A stretch of DNA of 64,000 nucleotides. Origin: Mesorhizobium_K sp040049215 (GTDB taxonomy: Bacteria; Pseudomonadota; Alphaproteobacteria; Rhizobiales; Rhizobiaceae). Each line of letters opens with the position of its first letter. Position 1 is the first letter of the stretch. Made by a program: the position numbers and the translations under genes. The stretch lies in the NCBI RefSeq assembly GCF_040049215.1, contig NZ_JBDZDN010000001.1:1364001-1428000 (forward strand). The letters are read 5' to 3'. The notes beneath the pieces were generated by a model, which made no database searches, was not told the origin of the DNA, and saw nothing but the letters and a program-made list of their open reading frames with translations. Shown piece by piece: positions 25,765 to 33,871 of the stretch.

Positions 25765-26367
25765 TTGCCGATTGAGCCGACGATCAAGAGCCGCCCCGTC
25801 TACGGAACGCTCTCGCCCCAGCCGGGCAGGCACCATCTCTTCATCGCCGACGCCGAAGGCGCCGAGGCGATCCTCGACCTGGCGAAGGCGGCGCCCGCCG
25901 GCTTCTTTGCCGGCGCCGAGATCATGTTCATCCCGCGCTCGACCGGCGACCGCTACCTCGCCGCGCTAAAGGCGCTGTCGCCTGCCCGCTTCTACGAGGG
26001 CCCGTCGATATCGGCCGCACTGCCGCGCCTCAGGCAGACGCTCGCCACCGCGCATATGGGCCTGCGCCTCTATCTCTCGGGCACCGAGGGACTGATCGGC
26101 CAGGCCATGCAGGCGGCGCTCGAAGCCGGCATCGACCATTCCTCCATCCAGACCGAGCATCGCGGCTCGCTCGCGCGCCGCGTCCAGTGCGTCCACTGCA
26201 AGGGCGTCACCGAGGACGTGACGACGCAGCCCGTCACCTGCGCGCATTGCGGCCTGCTGCTCCTCGTGCGCGACCACTATTCGCGTCGGCTCGCCGCCTT
26301 CCAGGGCGTGTGCATCAACGCCGAGGACCGCAGCGAACAGGTGCCCGTCGAGGAGGTGTTCCGATGA
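25765..26367 (+). CDS. dmmA: Dimethylamine monooxygenase subunit DmmA
   Basis: A 200-residue protein with a C-terminal zinc-ribbon or rubredoxin-like site, CVHCKG and CAHCGLLLLV (about residues 153-177). The preceding domain (HHLFIADAEGAEAILDLAKA to TAHMGLRLYLSGTEGLIGQA) resembles a small FAD/NAD-handling fold. It fits the second gene of the dmmDABC order, and its Cys pairs may carry electrons or zinc between the reductase and the oxygenase subunit. No ATG lies between the dmmD stop and the conserved part; TTG at 25765 is the best start. It overlaps dmmB by 4 bases (ATGA). Confidence 0.8.
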   Translation: MPIEPTIKSRPVYGTLSPQPGRHHLFIADAEGAEAILDLAKAAPAGFFAGAEIMFIPRSTGDRYLAALKALSPARFYEGPSISAALPRLRQTLATAHMGLRLYLSGTEGLIGQAMQAALEAGIDHSSIQTEHRGSLARRVQCVHCKGVTEDVTTQPVTCAHCGLLLLVRDHYSRRLAAFQGVCINAEDRSEQVPVEEVFR

Positions 26368-27329
26368 GCACCGGCACCACGAAACTCGATGTGGTGGTGT
26401 CCGACGTCGTTCCCGTCAACGAGCTGGTCACCCGCTTCCACTTCCGCCCGGCCGGCGGCGGCCTGCTGCCCACCTTCTCGGGCGGCGCGCATGTCGTGGT
26501 GGAAATGCGGGACGGCGACCGGCCCCGCCTCAACCCCTATTCGCTGATGTCCTCGCCACTCGACACCAGCGAGTACACCATCTCGGTGCGCCGCGACGAT
26601 GCCGGGCGCGGCGGCTCGCTGTTCATGCACCGCAAGGTGAAACCCGGCGACCGCATGGTCGTCTCCTACCCGGTCAACCTCTTCTCGCTCGATCTCAGGG
26701 CGAAAAAACACCTGATGATAGCCGGCGGCATCGGCATCACGCCCTTCATGGCGCAGACCGCGCAGCTTGCCGCCGACGGAGGCAATTTCGAGCTGCATTA
26801 CGCCTGCCGCACCGCCTCGCTGTTCACCTATGGCGACGTGCTCGCCGAGCGATACGGCCGCCGCATCCACCTCTATCACGACGACCGCGGCGAGAAGATC
26901 GCGCTCGAACGCCTGCTGTCGTCGCAGCCGCTCGGCACCCATCTCTACATCTGCGGCCCCGCCCCGATGATCGACTGGGTGCGCGCCACCGCCGCCTCCC
27001 TCGGCTGGCCGCCCGAAACCGTGCATTACGAACATTTTTCCGCGCCGCAGCCCGGCGTCCCGTTCGACGTCACCCTCGCCGTGACAGGCAAGACGATCCA
27101 TGTCGGCGAGCAGCAGAGCCTGCTCGAAGCCATCGAGGCGGCCGGCGTCGACCCGCCCTATCTCTGCCGCGGCGGCGTCTGCGGCCAGTGCGAAACCAAT
27201 GTCATTTCCTGCGACGGGAAATTCCTGCACAACGACCACTGGCTCTCCGAAGAGGATCACGCCTCGGGCAAAAAGATCATGCCCTGCGTGTCGCGCTTCG
27301 AGGGCCGCTCGCTCGTTCTTGAAAGGTAG
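26364..27329 (+). CDS. dmmB: Dimethylamine monooxygenase reductase subunit DmmB
   Basis: A 321-residue phthalate-dioxygenase-reductase-type protein (PDR/VanB family). Order: FMN-binding beta barrel with RLNPYSLMSSP (about residues 52-62), NAD-binding domain with LMIAGGIGITPFMAQ, and a C-terminal plant-type 2Fe-2S domain with CRGGVCGQCETNVIS and a last ligand in MPCVSRFEGR. It passes NAD(P)H electrons to the oxygenase subunit. The ATG overlaps the dmmA stop and has GAGGAGG upstream. A palindromic repeat separates it from dmmC. Confidence 0.9.
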   Translation: MSTGTTKLDVVVSDVVPVNELVTRFHFRPAGGGLLPTFSGGAHVVVEMRDGDRPRLNPYSLMSSPLDTSEYTISVRRDDAGRGGSLFMHRKVKPGDRMVVSYPVNLFSLDLRAKKHLMIAGGIGITPFMAQTAQLAADGGNFELHYACRTASLFTYGDVLAERYGRRIHLYHDDRGEKIALERLLSSQPLGTHLYICGPAPMIDWVRATAASLGWPPETVHYEHFSAPQPGVPFDVTLAVTGKTIHVGEQQSLLEAIEAAGVDPPYLCRGGVCGQCETNVISCDGKFLHNDHWLSEEDHASGKKIMPCVSRFEGRSLVLER

Positions 27330-27330
27330 G

Positions 27331-27377
27331 GAGCATGATCCCGAAAAGTTGCAGACTTTTCGGATAAGATCATGCTC
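27331..27377. repeat. Palindromic intergenic repeat between dmmB and dmmC
   Basis: A 47-base near-perfect palindrome: outer arms GAGCATGATC and GATCATGCTC, inner arms CCGAAAAGTT and the related ACTTTTCGG. It matches the type of short palindromic element scattered through rhizobial intergenic DNA. It begins 1 base after the dmmB stop and ends 16 bases before the dmmC ATG, so the mRNA between the two cistrons would carry a long hairpin. A decayed relative lies at 58378-58408. Confidence 0.8.
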
Positions 27378-27393
27378 AACAAGGGATAGTTCC

Positions 27394-28434
27394 ATGGGCA
27401 TCAATTTCAGGAAAGAATCCTTCCGCGACGACTTCACCTTCAGGAACTCGCCGGAGCACATCCGCCGCTTCCCGTTCCCATTCCACGAAGACGCCTACAT
27501 GTACGCGGTCAACATCGAGCCGCATGTGCCGGGTCCCAAGGGCAGCGTGCTCGAAAACCTGATCGACGTCGACGAGCACTATGTCTCCGAGATGGCCGAC
27601 CGCGCTCTGGTGCTGGCCGAGGATCCGCTGCGCTGCCAGTCGCTGCCGCACATGACGCTGGCCGGCTGGGACCTGCTCGAACTGCTGATGACCGAGCAGG
27701 CCGCCGGCTACCCCGAGCATTTCTCGCTCACCCGCGACGGCGACAACTGGCACTGGATCAACCGGCCGCTCGACATCGACCAGAAGTTCGTCTTCGGCGA
27801 CCTCACCACGCTGCCCTGCGGTCCCATGGAATACATCACGCGCCAGAGCCAGGGCGACTTCTGCATCCTCGACCAGCGCGACGGCAATCTGTGGATGGAC
27901 GCCGGCATCGTCACCACCCAGGCCGACTGGTCGCTCGACTTCGACATCGGCATGAATTTTTTCGAGTGGCACGCGCCGGTGCCGCTGGCGCACGAAAAAG
28001 GCATCTTCACCCGCGCGCTGAAATTTTTGACCAACCTCCAGCAGGGCAAGCCCGCGCGGAGGTTGAATTGGACCATGACCATCAACCCGCGCCTCGACAC
28101 GAGCCCGGAGAATTACCACAAATGGGGTCCGGACCGCGCCACCGTCACGCCCGAAAACGTCGGCCAGAAGGTGCATCTGCGCGTCGAGCTGCAGAGTTTC
28201 TGGCGCCTGCCACGCTCCAACGCGCTGGTCTTCCCGATCCGCTGCTATCTGATCAAGATGGACGAGCTGGTCACCTCAGCCAAATGGGCGCGTCGCCTCC
28301 ACCGCGTCATCCGCGACCTGCCCGAGGAACTCGCGACGTACAAGGGCCTGACGCGGTATAGGCCGACGCTGGTGGAGTGGCTGTCGAAGTACGACGATGG
28401 CGCGCCGACGTCAGCGGGGTTCGGGCCGGATTAG
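27394..28434 (+). CDS. dmmC: Dimethylamine monooxygenase catalytic subunit DmmC (heme-dependent N-demethylase, DUF3445)
   Basis: A 346-residue DUF3445 / heme-dependent oxidative N-demethylase. Family motifs seen are FPFPFHEDAYMYAVNIEP near the N-terminus, FSLTRDGDNWHWIN, and RVELQSFWRLPRSNALVFPI, which the family uses around the heme. It converts dimethylamine to methylamine and formaldehyde with DmmA and DmmB. The ATG at 27394 (MGINFRKESF) has AAGGGAT upstream and follows the palindromic repeat. It is the last gene of dmmDABC. Confidence 0.9.
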   Translation: MGINFRKESFRDDFTFRNSPEHIRRFPFPFHEDAYMYAVNIEPHVPGPKGSVLENLIDVDEHYVSEMADRALVLAEDPLRCQSLPHMTLAGWDLLELLMTEQAAGYPEHFSLTRDGDNWHWINRPLDIDQKFVFGDLTTLPCGPMEYITRQSQGDFCILDQRDGNLWMDAGIVTTQADWSLDFDIGMNFFEWHAPVPLAHEKGIFTRALKFLTNLQQGKPARRLNWTMTINPRLDTSPENYHKWGPDRATVTPENVGQKVHLRVELQSFWRLPRSNALVFPIRCYLIKMDELVTSAKWARRLHRVIRDLPEELATYKGLTRYRPTLVEWLSKYDDGAPTSAGFGPD

Positions 28435-28483
28435 AGGGAAATCATCATTATGAACTAGGCACCGAGTGCAGGCGAAAGCGATC

Positions 28484-29443
28484 TCAACTCTGTAAACGAG
28501 ATAGTGGAAACCACTTCGGCGCGATTAGGATGCCAATCCGATGTACTTCAGCCGCTATCTTGGGATACCAGCTCAGAAAGATTCGGCTCGTTCGTGTTCG
28601 TCCGACCAAGTCAAGTACTGTCGGACGATGCAGATGTGCATTTGACTTATTGTGAAAAGCCGCCTCTGCGGTTTCAACTAACACATCGAACGTAATACCC
28701 AAGAGTTGCACGCGGACCCCTGCTAAAGCTCCCGTTCCGTTTGACAGCAGCGGAGCCCACTGAACCTGCCTAGAAAAGTCCGTTCCAATATTTGGATGGA
28801 CATATGTTCCAAGCGGGGCACTCAAAAGCTCCTCTAGGATCGCCCGTCGCGCCAAAGTTTCGTCGAAGCGGACCCCATCACGAAGCCGCTTGCCGTCAGC
28901 CCAAGCCAAACCTCCGTGGTAAAACGCGAAAAGGGACTTGATAGCCCATCGCTCGAGTGCTTCCCCACTAGCAAAGAAATAGGCAGTTTTGGTGGACAAG
29001 GACTTCTTGGTTATGTGATCGAAGCCCTCCGTAAGACATCTAAACAGCCGCCCAGCTTCCGCGTCCAATGGCGATAGCGAGCTGTTGTGACGCTCACAAA
29101 GAACATTGGCGGTAAGCGCGTTGTGGCCAAACGTTTTCTCCTCGCCCTTGGCCTGCCAAGGCATACCACCGACAACAACTTGAGGTCCAAACTGCTCCAA
29201 GATGTTCCTTGAAACATAGTGTTCCCTTGAAATCTTGGAGCTGCAATCGTTCGTGTGACGCAAATAGCATCCAGGATTGGAATGATTGGTCGTTGGCGAT
29301 GCAGGTGTCGTAGACGGAAGCTTCTTGTATGCGCCGCCGGTAGATATTCGGCAGCATGCAGCAAATTTCCTGCCAGTTCCGCACGGGCATTCGCCATCCG
29401 GAAGCCACGGCAAGTCCAGCTTGGTGTTACTCGGCCTCGGCAT
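28484..29443 (-). CDS. SEC-C motif and HNH-like protein, unknown function
   Basis: A 319-residue protein outside the usual core gene set. The N-terminus has a SEC-C zinc motif, CPCGTGRKFAACC (residues 19-31). A central part has CSSKISREHYVSRNIL followed about 50 residues on by VLCERHNSSLSPLD, spacing that resembles a CCHC/HNH-type zinc nuclease or its inactive relative. The C-terminal half has no recognised motif. Base composition is clearly lower in GC than the neighbours: I count 30 G/C in the 60 bases from 28501, against mostly over 60% around it. This suggests transfer. The start is ATG 29443; a GTG at 29488 is an alternative. Confidence 0.7.
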   Translation of the reverse strand: MPRPSNTKLDLPWLPDGECPCGTGRKFAACCRISTGGAYKKLPSTTPASPTTNHSNPGCYLRHTNDCSSKISREHYVSRNILEQFGPQVVVGGMPWQAKGEEKTFGHNALTANVLCERHNSSLSPLDAEAGRLFRCLTEGFDHITKKSLSTKTAYFFASGEALERWAIKSLFAFYHGGLAWADGKRLRDGVRFDETLARRAILEELLSAPLGTYVHPNIGTDFSRQVQWAPLLSNGTGALAGVRVQLLGITFDVLVETAEAAFHNKSNAHLHRPTVLDLVGRTRTSRIFLSWYPKIAAEVHRIGILIAPKWFPLSRLQS

Positions 29444-29513
29444 CTGTTTGTGCTTTGTACTCCTGCCTATCCACAACCCGGTATACACTCTTCGTCGATC
29501 TAGGAGTTCAACA

Positions 29514-29675
29514 ATGATTGAATTACTGACTTCACTGCTTCAAGAACGAAAGCCCGGTTGGGATCAAAAAGCGATCCATGAAATCATAAAACTCTACGGA
29601 GGCACCGAAAAATTCGTGCACCATCACTTGGAACTGCTCGCCAGAGCGCACTCGACAGATAGTCGGAAAGGATAG
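29514..29675 (+). CDS. Small hypothetical protein divergent to the SEC-C gene
   Basis: A 53-residue ORF (MIELLTSLLQERKPGWDQKA then IHEIIKLYGG) with a good AGGAG 8 bases before the ATG at 29514. It has no signal or membrane segment and looks like two short amphipathic helices. It is divergent from the SEC-C/HNH-like gene across 70 bases and shares its lower GC content, so both probably arrived together. No function can be assigned; an antitoxin, inhibitor or regulator of the neighbour is one possibility only. Confidence 0.5.
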   Translation: MIELLTSLLQERKPGWDQKAIHEIIKLYGGTEKFVHHHLELLARAHSTDSRKG

Positions 29676-29701
29676 CAGCGCGACCGACACCGCCCCTTCT
29701 T

Positions 29702-29889
29702 CGTCATCCTAGGGCGGAGCAAGGAGCGCTGCGACGCGGCGCAGACCCTAGGATCCATGCCGTGACCGTCAGGCCGTCCTCCGGCGATGCAGAACAAGCG
29801 CCGGCCGCCTGCGCCCGTGCTTGCGATCAACGTCACGGCATGGATCCCCGGGTCGCGCGCCGCTTCGCGGCGCTTGCCCGAGGATGACG
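29702..29889. repeat. Large imperfect inverted repeat (foldback element)
   Basis: Arms at 29702-29766 and 29831-29889 are inverted copies of each other: both run from CGTCATCCT to GATCCATGCCGTGAC with diverged, GC-rich middles. The spacer between the arms is about 64 bases. The whole element fills most of the gap from 29676 to 29985, which holds no other gene I can support. It looks like a non-autonomous, MITE-like or long-palindrome element at the edge of the low-GC insert. Confidence 0.65.
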
Positions 29890-29985
29890 AAGGATGGTTG
29901 TCCACCCTCCCTTCTCCCCTCCCCAATCGACTCCGCGCTTTCTCCATGCCACCATGCGTCAAACATCCCCCACGCGGAGCCATGG

Positions 29986-30321
29986 ATGGAAGAGCAGGTG
30001 ATCCTTCGCAGGTGGACCGGCAGGGTGCCGACCGAGCGGGCGGCCGAATATGCCAAATACATGGCCGACACCGGCTTCGAGGAGATCGAGACCTCAGAGG
30101 GCAATCTCGGCCACCAGATCATGCTGCGCGACCTCGGCGACGGCACCACCGAGATCACCGCGCTGTCCTGGTGGACCGGCTTCGACGCGATCAAGGCGCT
30201 GGTCGGCGACGATCCCGAGCGCGCCCATTATTACGCGATCGACGAGATGTACCTGGTGGAAAAACCCGACACCGTCGAGCACCACGTCGTCGTTTCCGGA
30301 TTCACCCCGCCGGAAAAATAA
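29986..30321 (+). CDS. Hypothetical protein, dimeric alpha-beta barrel-like
   Basis: A 111-residue cytosolic protein beginning MEEQVILRRWTGRVP. The pattern of a strand, a helix with AAEYAKYMADTGFEEIE, then QIMLRDLGDGTTEITALSWW, followed by DDPERAHYYAIDEMYLVEKP, resembles proteins of the antibiotic-monooxygenase-like fold. The ATG at 29986 is preferred to one 4 bases earlier, which is out of frame. No partner gene is evident; it converges on the MATE gene. The biological role is unknown. Confidence 0.65.
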   Translation: MEEQVILRRWTGRVPTERAAEYAKYMADTGFEEIETSEGNLGHQIMLRDLGDGTTEITALSWWTGFDAIKALVGDDPERAHYYAIDEMYLVEKPDTVEHHVVVSGFTPPEK

Positions 30322-30343
30322 CCTTGGCCCGGGCGCGGCCGGC

Positions 30344-31738
30344 TCACGTCGCGGTCAGCCCCAGCCGCTCCCGCCGCAACCAGCGGCCAAGCAGCAGCGC
30401 CGCCACCACGGCCAGCCCCGCCGACAGGCCGATCCAGATGCCGTTGCCCTCGAGCCCGCCGGGAAAGGCCAGCGCCACGCCGAGCGGCAGGCCGACGCCC
30501 CAGTAGCCGATCAGCGCGTAGACCATCGGCACCGTCGTGTCGTGCAGGCCGCGCAGCATGCCGCCGGCCACGGCCTGGGCGCCGTCGACGATCTGGAACA
30601 GCCCGGCGAAGGCGAGGAAGGTGGCGGCCAGCCGCACCACCTCGGCATTTTCGGGCGCGTCGAGGTCGATGAAGGCAGAGATCAGCGTGTAGGGGAAAAG
30701 GATCATGACCGCGGCGGCCGCCGCCATGAAGCCGACGCCCATCGCATAGGCGGTCCAGCCGGCGCGGGTGACGCCCGGTCCGTCGCCGGCGCCGTAGGCG
30801 CGCCCGACGCGCACCGTCGCCGCCTGGCCGAGGCCGAGCGGGATCATGAAGGACAGCGAGGCGAGCTGGATGGCGATCGCATAGGCGGCGATCGAGGCGG
30901 CGTTGATCAGCCCCATCAGGAAGGACGCCGCGTTGAAGATCGACACCTCGAACAGCAGCAGCGCGGCGATCGGCATGCCGAGCCTGAGGAAGGATTTCAG
31001 CCGCGGCCAGTCGGCGCGCCAGAAGCGCCCGAACAGCCGGTAGCGGCGGAAACGCCGCTCGAACACCACCACCGCCGCCATGCCGGCGAACATCAGCGCC
31101 GAGGACAGCGTGGTGGCGATGCCGGAGCCGGGCAGGCCGAGCGCCGGGAAGCCGAGATTGCCGTACATCAGGCACCAGTTGGCGAGCACGTTGAAGGCGA
31201 CCGCCGAAAACACGATGATCAGCGCCCAGCGCGGCCGCTCCAGCGCCGAGATGAACGAGCGCAGCACCAGGTAGCCGTAGAACGGCATGCTTGCCCACAT
31301 CAGCGTGCGCACATAGGTGCCGGCCATCGCCGCCAGCCGCGGCTCCTGCCCCATCGCGTTCAGGATCGCTTCCGCCTGCCAGAGCAGGAACCAGATCGGG
31401 ATCGACACCATGATGGCGAGCCACAGCCCCTGCCGCACGGTGCGGCGCACGTCGCGCACCGAGTGGCGCTTGCGGCCGAGTTCGGTGGCGATCATCGGCG
31501 AGGCCGCCGTCATCAGGCCGAGCGCGAAGATCAGCGGCATGAAATAAAGGTTGGCGCCGAGCGACCCCGCGGCAAGCGCGTCCGGTCCGAGCCGGCCCAT
31601 CATGAGCACGTCGGTCGCGGTCATCGCCGTCTGGCCGAGATTGGTCAGAACCATCGGCCAGCTCAGCTGCAGCATGGCGCGCATCTCGTCGCGCCACGGG
31701 GTTTCCGGGGCCGCCGCCCCGGCGTCGATCGCAGACAT
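30344..31738 (-). CDS. MATE family multidrug efflux transporter
   Basis: A 464-residue protein with 12 hydrophobic segments and the two-bundle layout of MATE transporters. Characteristic segments are LQLSWPMVLTNLGQTAMTAT near the N-terminus, SPMIATELGRKR, and the second-half equivalent RVGRAYGAGDGPG. It would export cationic compounds with Na+ or H+. The start chosen is the ATG at 31738 (MSAIDAG); the longer frame upstream runs into the sit operator region and is not conserved-looking. NorM-like, but the exact subfamily is not settled. Confidence 0.88.
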   Translation of the reverse strand: MSAIDAGAAAPETPWRDEMRAMLQLSWPMVLTNLGQTAMTATDVLMMGRLGPDALAAGSLGANLYFMPLIFALGLMTAASPMIATELGRKRHSVRDVRRTVRQGLWLAIMVSIPIWFLLWQAEAILNAMGQEPRLAAMAGTYVRTLMWASMPFYGYLVLRSFISALERPRWALIIVFSAVAFNVLANWCLMYGNLGFPALGLPGSGIATTLSSALMFAGMAAVVVFERRFRRYRLFGRFWRADWPRLKSFLRLGMPIAALLLFEVSIFNAASFLMGLINAASIAAYAIAIQLASLSFMIPLGLGQAATVRVGRAYGAGDGPGVTRAGWTAYAMGVGFMAAAAAVMILFPYTLISAFIDLDAPENAEVVRLAATFLAFAGLFQIVDGAQAVAGGMLRGLHDTTVPMVYALIGYWGVGLPLGVALAFPGGLEGNGIWIGLSAGLAVVAALLLGRWLRRERLGLTAT

Positions 31739-32004
31739 GTCCTCGCCTGTCCGTTCGCGCGGTGCATCGGCTTCGAACCGCAAGCCGGAAACCGCTTCTG
31801 TCGGCGCTGGAAAAAACACATCCCGCGCCGGGAGCGCGCCTTTTGCGTCAGGCGGCCCGTGAATGCAAGGCGCTGCCGTTGGGGAAAGGCTGGTCCAGTC
31901 GAGACAGCGGCGCATCATGCGCGCCCGAAGAGCCCGGCACGGACGCTGCCACGAGCGCTGCGAGCGAGCCCCCGCTCGCCCTTCCCGACATCGCCCGCGT
32001 CCAG

Positions 32005-32028
32005 TTGCAAACGATTTGCAATTGCATT
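32005..32028. promoter_or_regulatory. Nested palindromic Fur/Mur-type operator upstream of sitA
   Basis: A perfect 17-base palindrome TTGCAAACGATTTGCAA (32005-32021) overlaps a second palindrome TGCAATTGCA (32017-32026). It lies 66 bases before the sitA ATG. TGCAA-rich palindromes are the recognition type of the Fur-family Mn regulator Mur in rhizobia, so Mn-dependent repression of sitABCD is likely. The rest of the 355-base gap between the MATE start (31738) and sitA holds no gene I can support. Confidence 0.65.
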
Positions 32029-32093
32029 GACGTGGCGCGGCGGGTTTGCTATCGATGCCCCCAACCACCCCTCCCACCCACGTCGAGGATGCA

Positions 32094-32981
32094 ATGAGAC
32101 TGTTGAGTACCGCCCTTGCGCTGATCGCCGGCATTGCGCTTGCCGGGCAGGCGGCCGCGCAGGAGAAGTTCAAGGCGGTCACCACCTTCACCGTCATCGC
32201 CGACATCGCGCAGAACGTGGCGGGGGACGCCGCGATCGTGGAATCGATCACCAAGCCGAACGCCGAGATCCACAACTACCAGCCCACGCCCGGCGACATA
32301 TTGCGCGCGCAGGACGCCAGGCTGATCTTCTGGAACGGCCTCAACCTCGAGCAATGGTTCGAGCGCTTCTTCAACAATGTCAGCGACGTGCCCAGCGTCG
32401 TGGTATCCGATGGCGTCGCGCCGATGGGCATCGCCGAGGGTCCCTACACCGGCAAGCCCAACCCGCATGCGTGGATGTCGCCCGAGGCCGCGCTGATCTA
32501 TGTCGAGAACATCCGCAAGGCATTCGTGGAGCACGATCCCGGCAATGCGGAGGCATACAACCGCAACGCCGCCGCCTATTCGGAGAAGATCAAGGCCGCA
32601 GCCGAGCCGATCCGGCAGGCGCTGGCGGCTATCCCGCAGGAGAGGCGGTGGCTGGTGACGAGCGAAGGCGCGTTCAGCTATCTCGCGCGCGATTTCGGCC
32701 TCAAGGAACTCTACATCTGGCCGATCAATGCCGACCAGCAGGGCACGCCGCAGCAGGTGCGCAAGGTGATCGACGCGGTCAGGGCCAACCGCATACCGGC
32801 AGTCTTCAGCGAGAGCACGGTCTCTGCCAATCCGGCCAAGCAGATCGCGCGCGAGACCGGCGCTCAATATGGCGGCGTCCTCTATGTCGATTCGCTCTCC
32901 GATCCCAGCGGCCCCGTGCCGACCTATCTGGACCTGCTCAAGGTAACCGCCGAAACCATCGCCAAGGGCCTGCAGGGATGA
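32094..32981 (+). CDS. sitA: Mn/Fe ABC transporter, substrate-binding protein
   Basis: A 295-residue cluster A-I metal-binding protein with signal peptide (residues 1-22, ALIAGIALAGQAAAQ). Metal ligands expected for SitA-type proteins are visible: His in AEIHNYQPTPGD, His in NPHAWMSP, Glu in TSEGAFSYLA, and Asp in the C-terminal VDSLSDPSG. The absence of a His-rich loop argues for Mn/Fe rather than zinc. It overlaps sitB by ATGA. The ATG at 32094 is chosen over one 48 bases upstream because it directly starts the signal peptide. Confidence 0.93.
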   Translation: MRLLSTALALIAGIALAGQAAAQEKFKAVTTFTVIADIAQNVAGDAAIVESITKPNAEIHNYQPTPGDILRAQDARLIFWNGLNLEQWFERFFNNVSDVPSVVVSDGVAPMGIAEGPYTGKPNPHAWMSPEAALIYVENIRKAFVEHDPGNAEAYNRNAAAYSEKIKAAAEPIRQALAAIPQERRWLVTSEGAFSYLARDFGLKELYIWPINADQQGTPQQVRKVIDAVRANRIPAVFSESTVSANPAKQIARETGAQYGGVLYVDSLSDPSGPVPTYLDLLKVTAETIAKGLQG

Positions 32982-33871
32982 ACGCGCCCTTGAAAGCCGG
33001 GACGACAGCCGGCGACGGCGTGGACGTCCAGCATGTGACCGTTACCTACCGCAACGGTCACACCGCGTTGAAGGACGCCTCCTTCGCCATTCCGCGCGGC
33101 ACCATCACGGCGCTTGTCGGCGTCAACGGTTCCGGCAAGTCGACGCTGTTCAAGGCGATCATGGGCTTCGTGCCGCTGGCCGCCGGATCGGTGAATATCC
33201 TCGGCCGGCCGGCGTCGGAGGCCCTGAGGCAGAACGCCGTCGCCTACGTGCCGCAAAGCGAGGACGTCGACTGGAACTTCCCCGTGCTCGTCGAGGACGT
33301 GGTGATGATGGGTCGCTACGGCCACATGAACTTCCTGCGCATGGCGCGCAAGCAGGACCGCGAGGCGGTGGACCGCGCGCTGGAGCGGGTCGGCATGGCG
33401 GCCTTCCGCAAGCGGCAGATCGGCGAACTGTCGGGCGGCCAGAAAAAACGCGTCTTCCTTGCCCGTGCGCTTGCCCAGGACGGCAAGGTCATCCTTCTCG
33501 ACGAGCCGTTCACCGGCGTCGACGTGCGCACCGAGGAGGCGATCATCGCGCTTCTCGGAGCGCTCCGCGACGAGGGCCGGGTGATGCTTGTCTCGACGCA
33601 CAATCTGGGCAGCGTGCCGCGCTTCTGCGACCGCGCCGTGCTCATCAACCGCACCGTGCTCTGCCACGGTCCGACGGCCGAAGTGTTCACGCAGGCCAAT
33701 CTCGAGAAGGCGTTCGGCGGCGTGCTCAGGCAGTTCACGCTGGGCGGCGCCGACCTGCACGAAGACGACGACCGGCGCAAGGTGACCGTGCTGACCGACG
33801 ACGAGCGGCCCTTCGTCATCTACGACACGGGTGCGGCCCGAAGCGCCGATCTCGACGAGAGCGAGAAATGA
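32978..33871 (+). CDS. sitB: Mn/Fe ABC transporter, ATP-binding protein
   Basis: A 297-residue ATPase. Walker A is GVNGSGKST, the signature LSGGQKKRVFLARAL and Walker B VILLDEPFTGVD; the Q-loop segment is YVPQSEDVDWNFPVLVEDVV, typical of metal importers. The C-terminal extension (DRRKVTVLTDDERPFVIYDT) is characteristic of SitB. The reading frame is open a long way upstream, but the true start is ATG 32978, overlapping the sitA stop. Confidence 0.94.
   Translation: MNAPLKAGTTAGDGVDVQHVTVTYRNGHTALKDASFAIPRGTITALVGVNGSGKSTLFKAIMGFVPLAAGSVNILGRPASEALRQNAVAYVPQSEDVDWNFPVLVEDVVMMGRYGHMNFLRMARKQDREAVDRALERVGMAAFRKRQIGELSGGQKKRVFLARALAQDGKVILLDEPFTGVDVRTEEAIIALLGALRDEGRVMLVSTHNLGSVPRFCDRAVLINRTVLCHGPTAEVFTQANLEKAFGGVLRQFTLGGADLHEDDDRRKVTVLTDDERPFVIYDTGAARSADLDESEK

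Noticed and set aside
30050..32977. Long plus-strand open frame ahead of sitB
   Set aside because: It crosses the MATE gene in antisense and the sitA gene out of frame; only the part from 32978 is a real protein.
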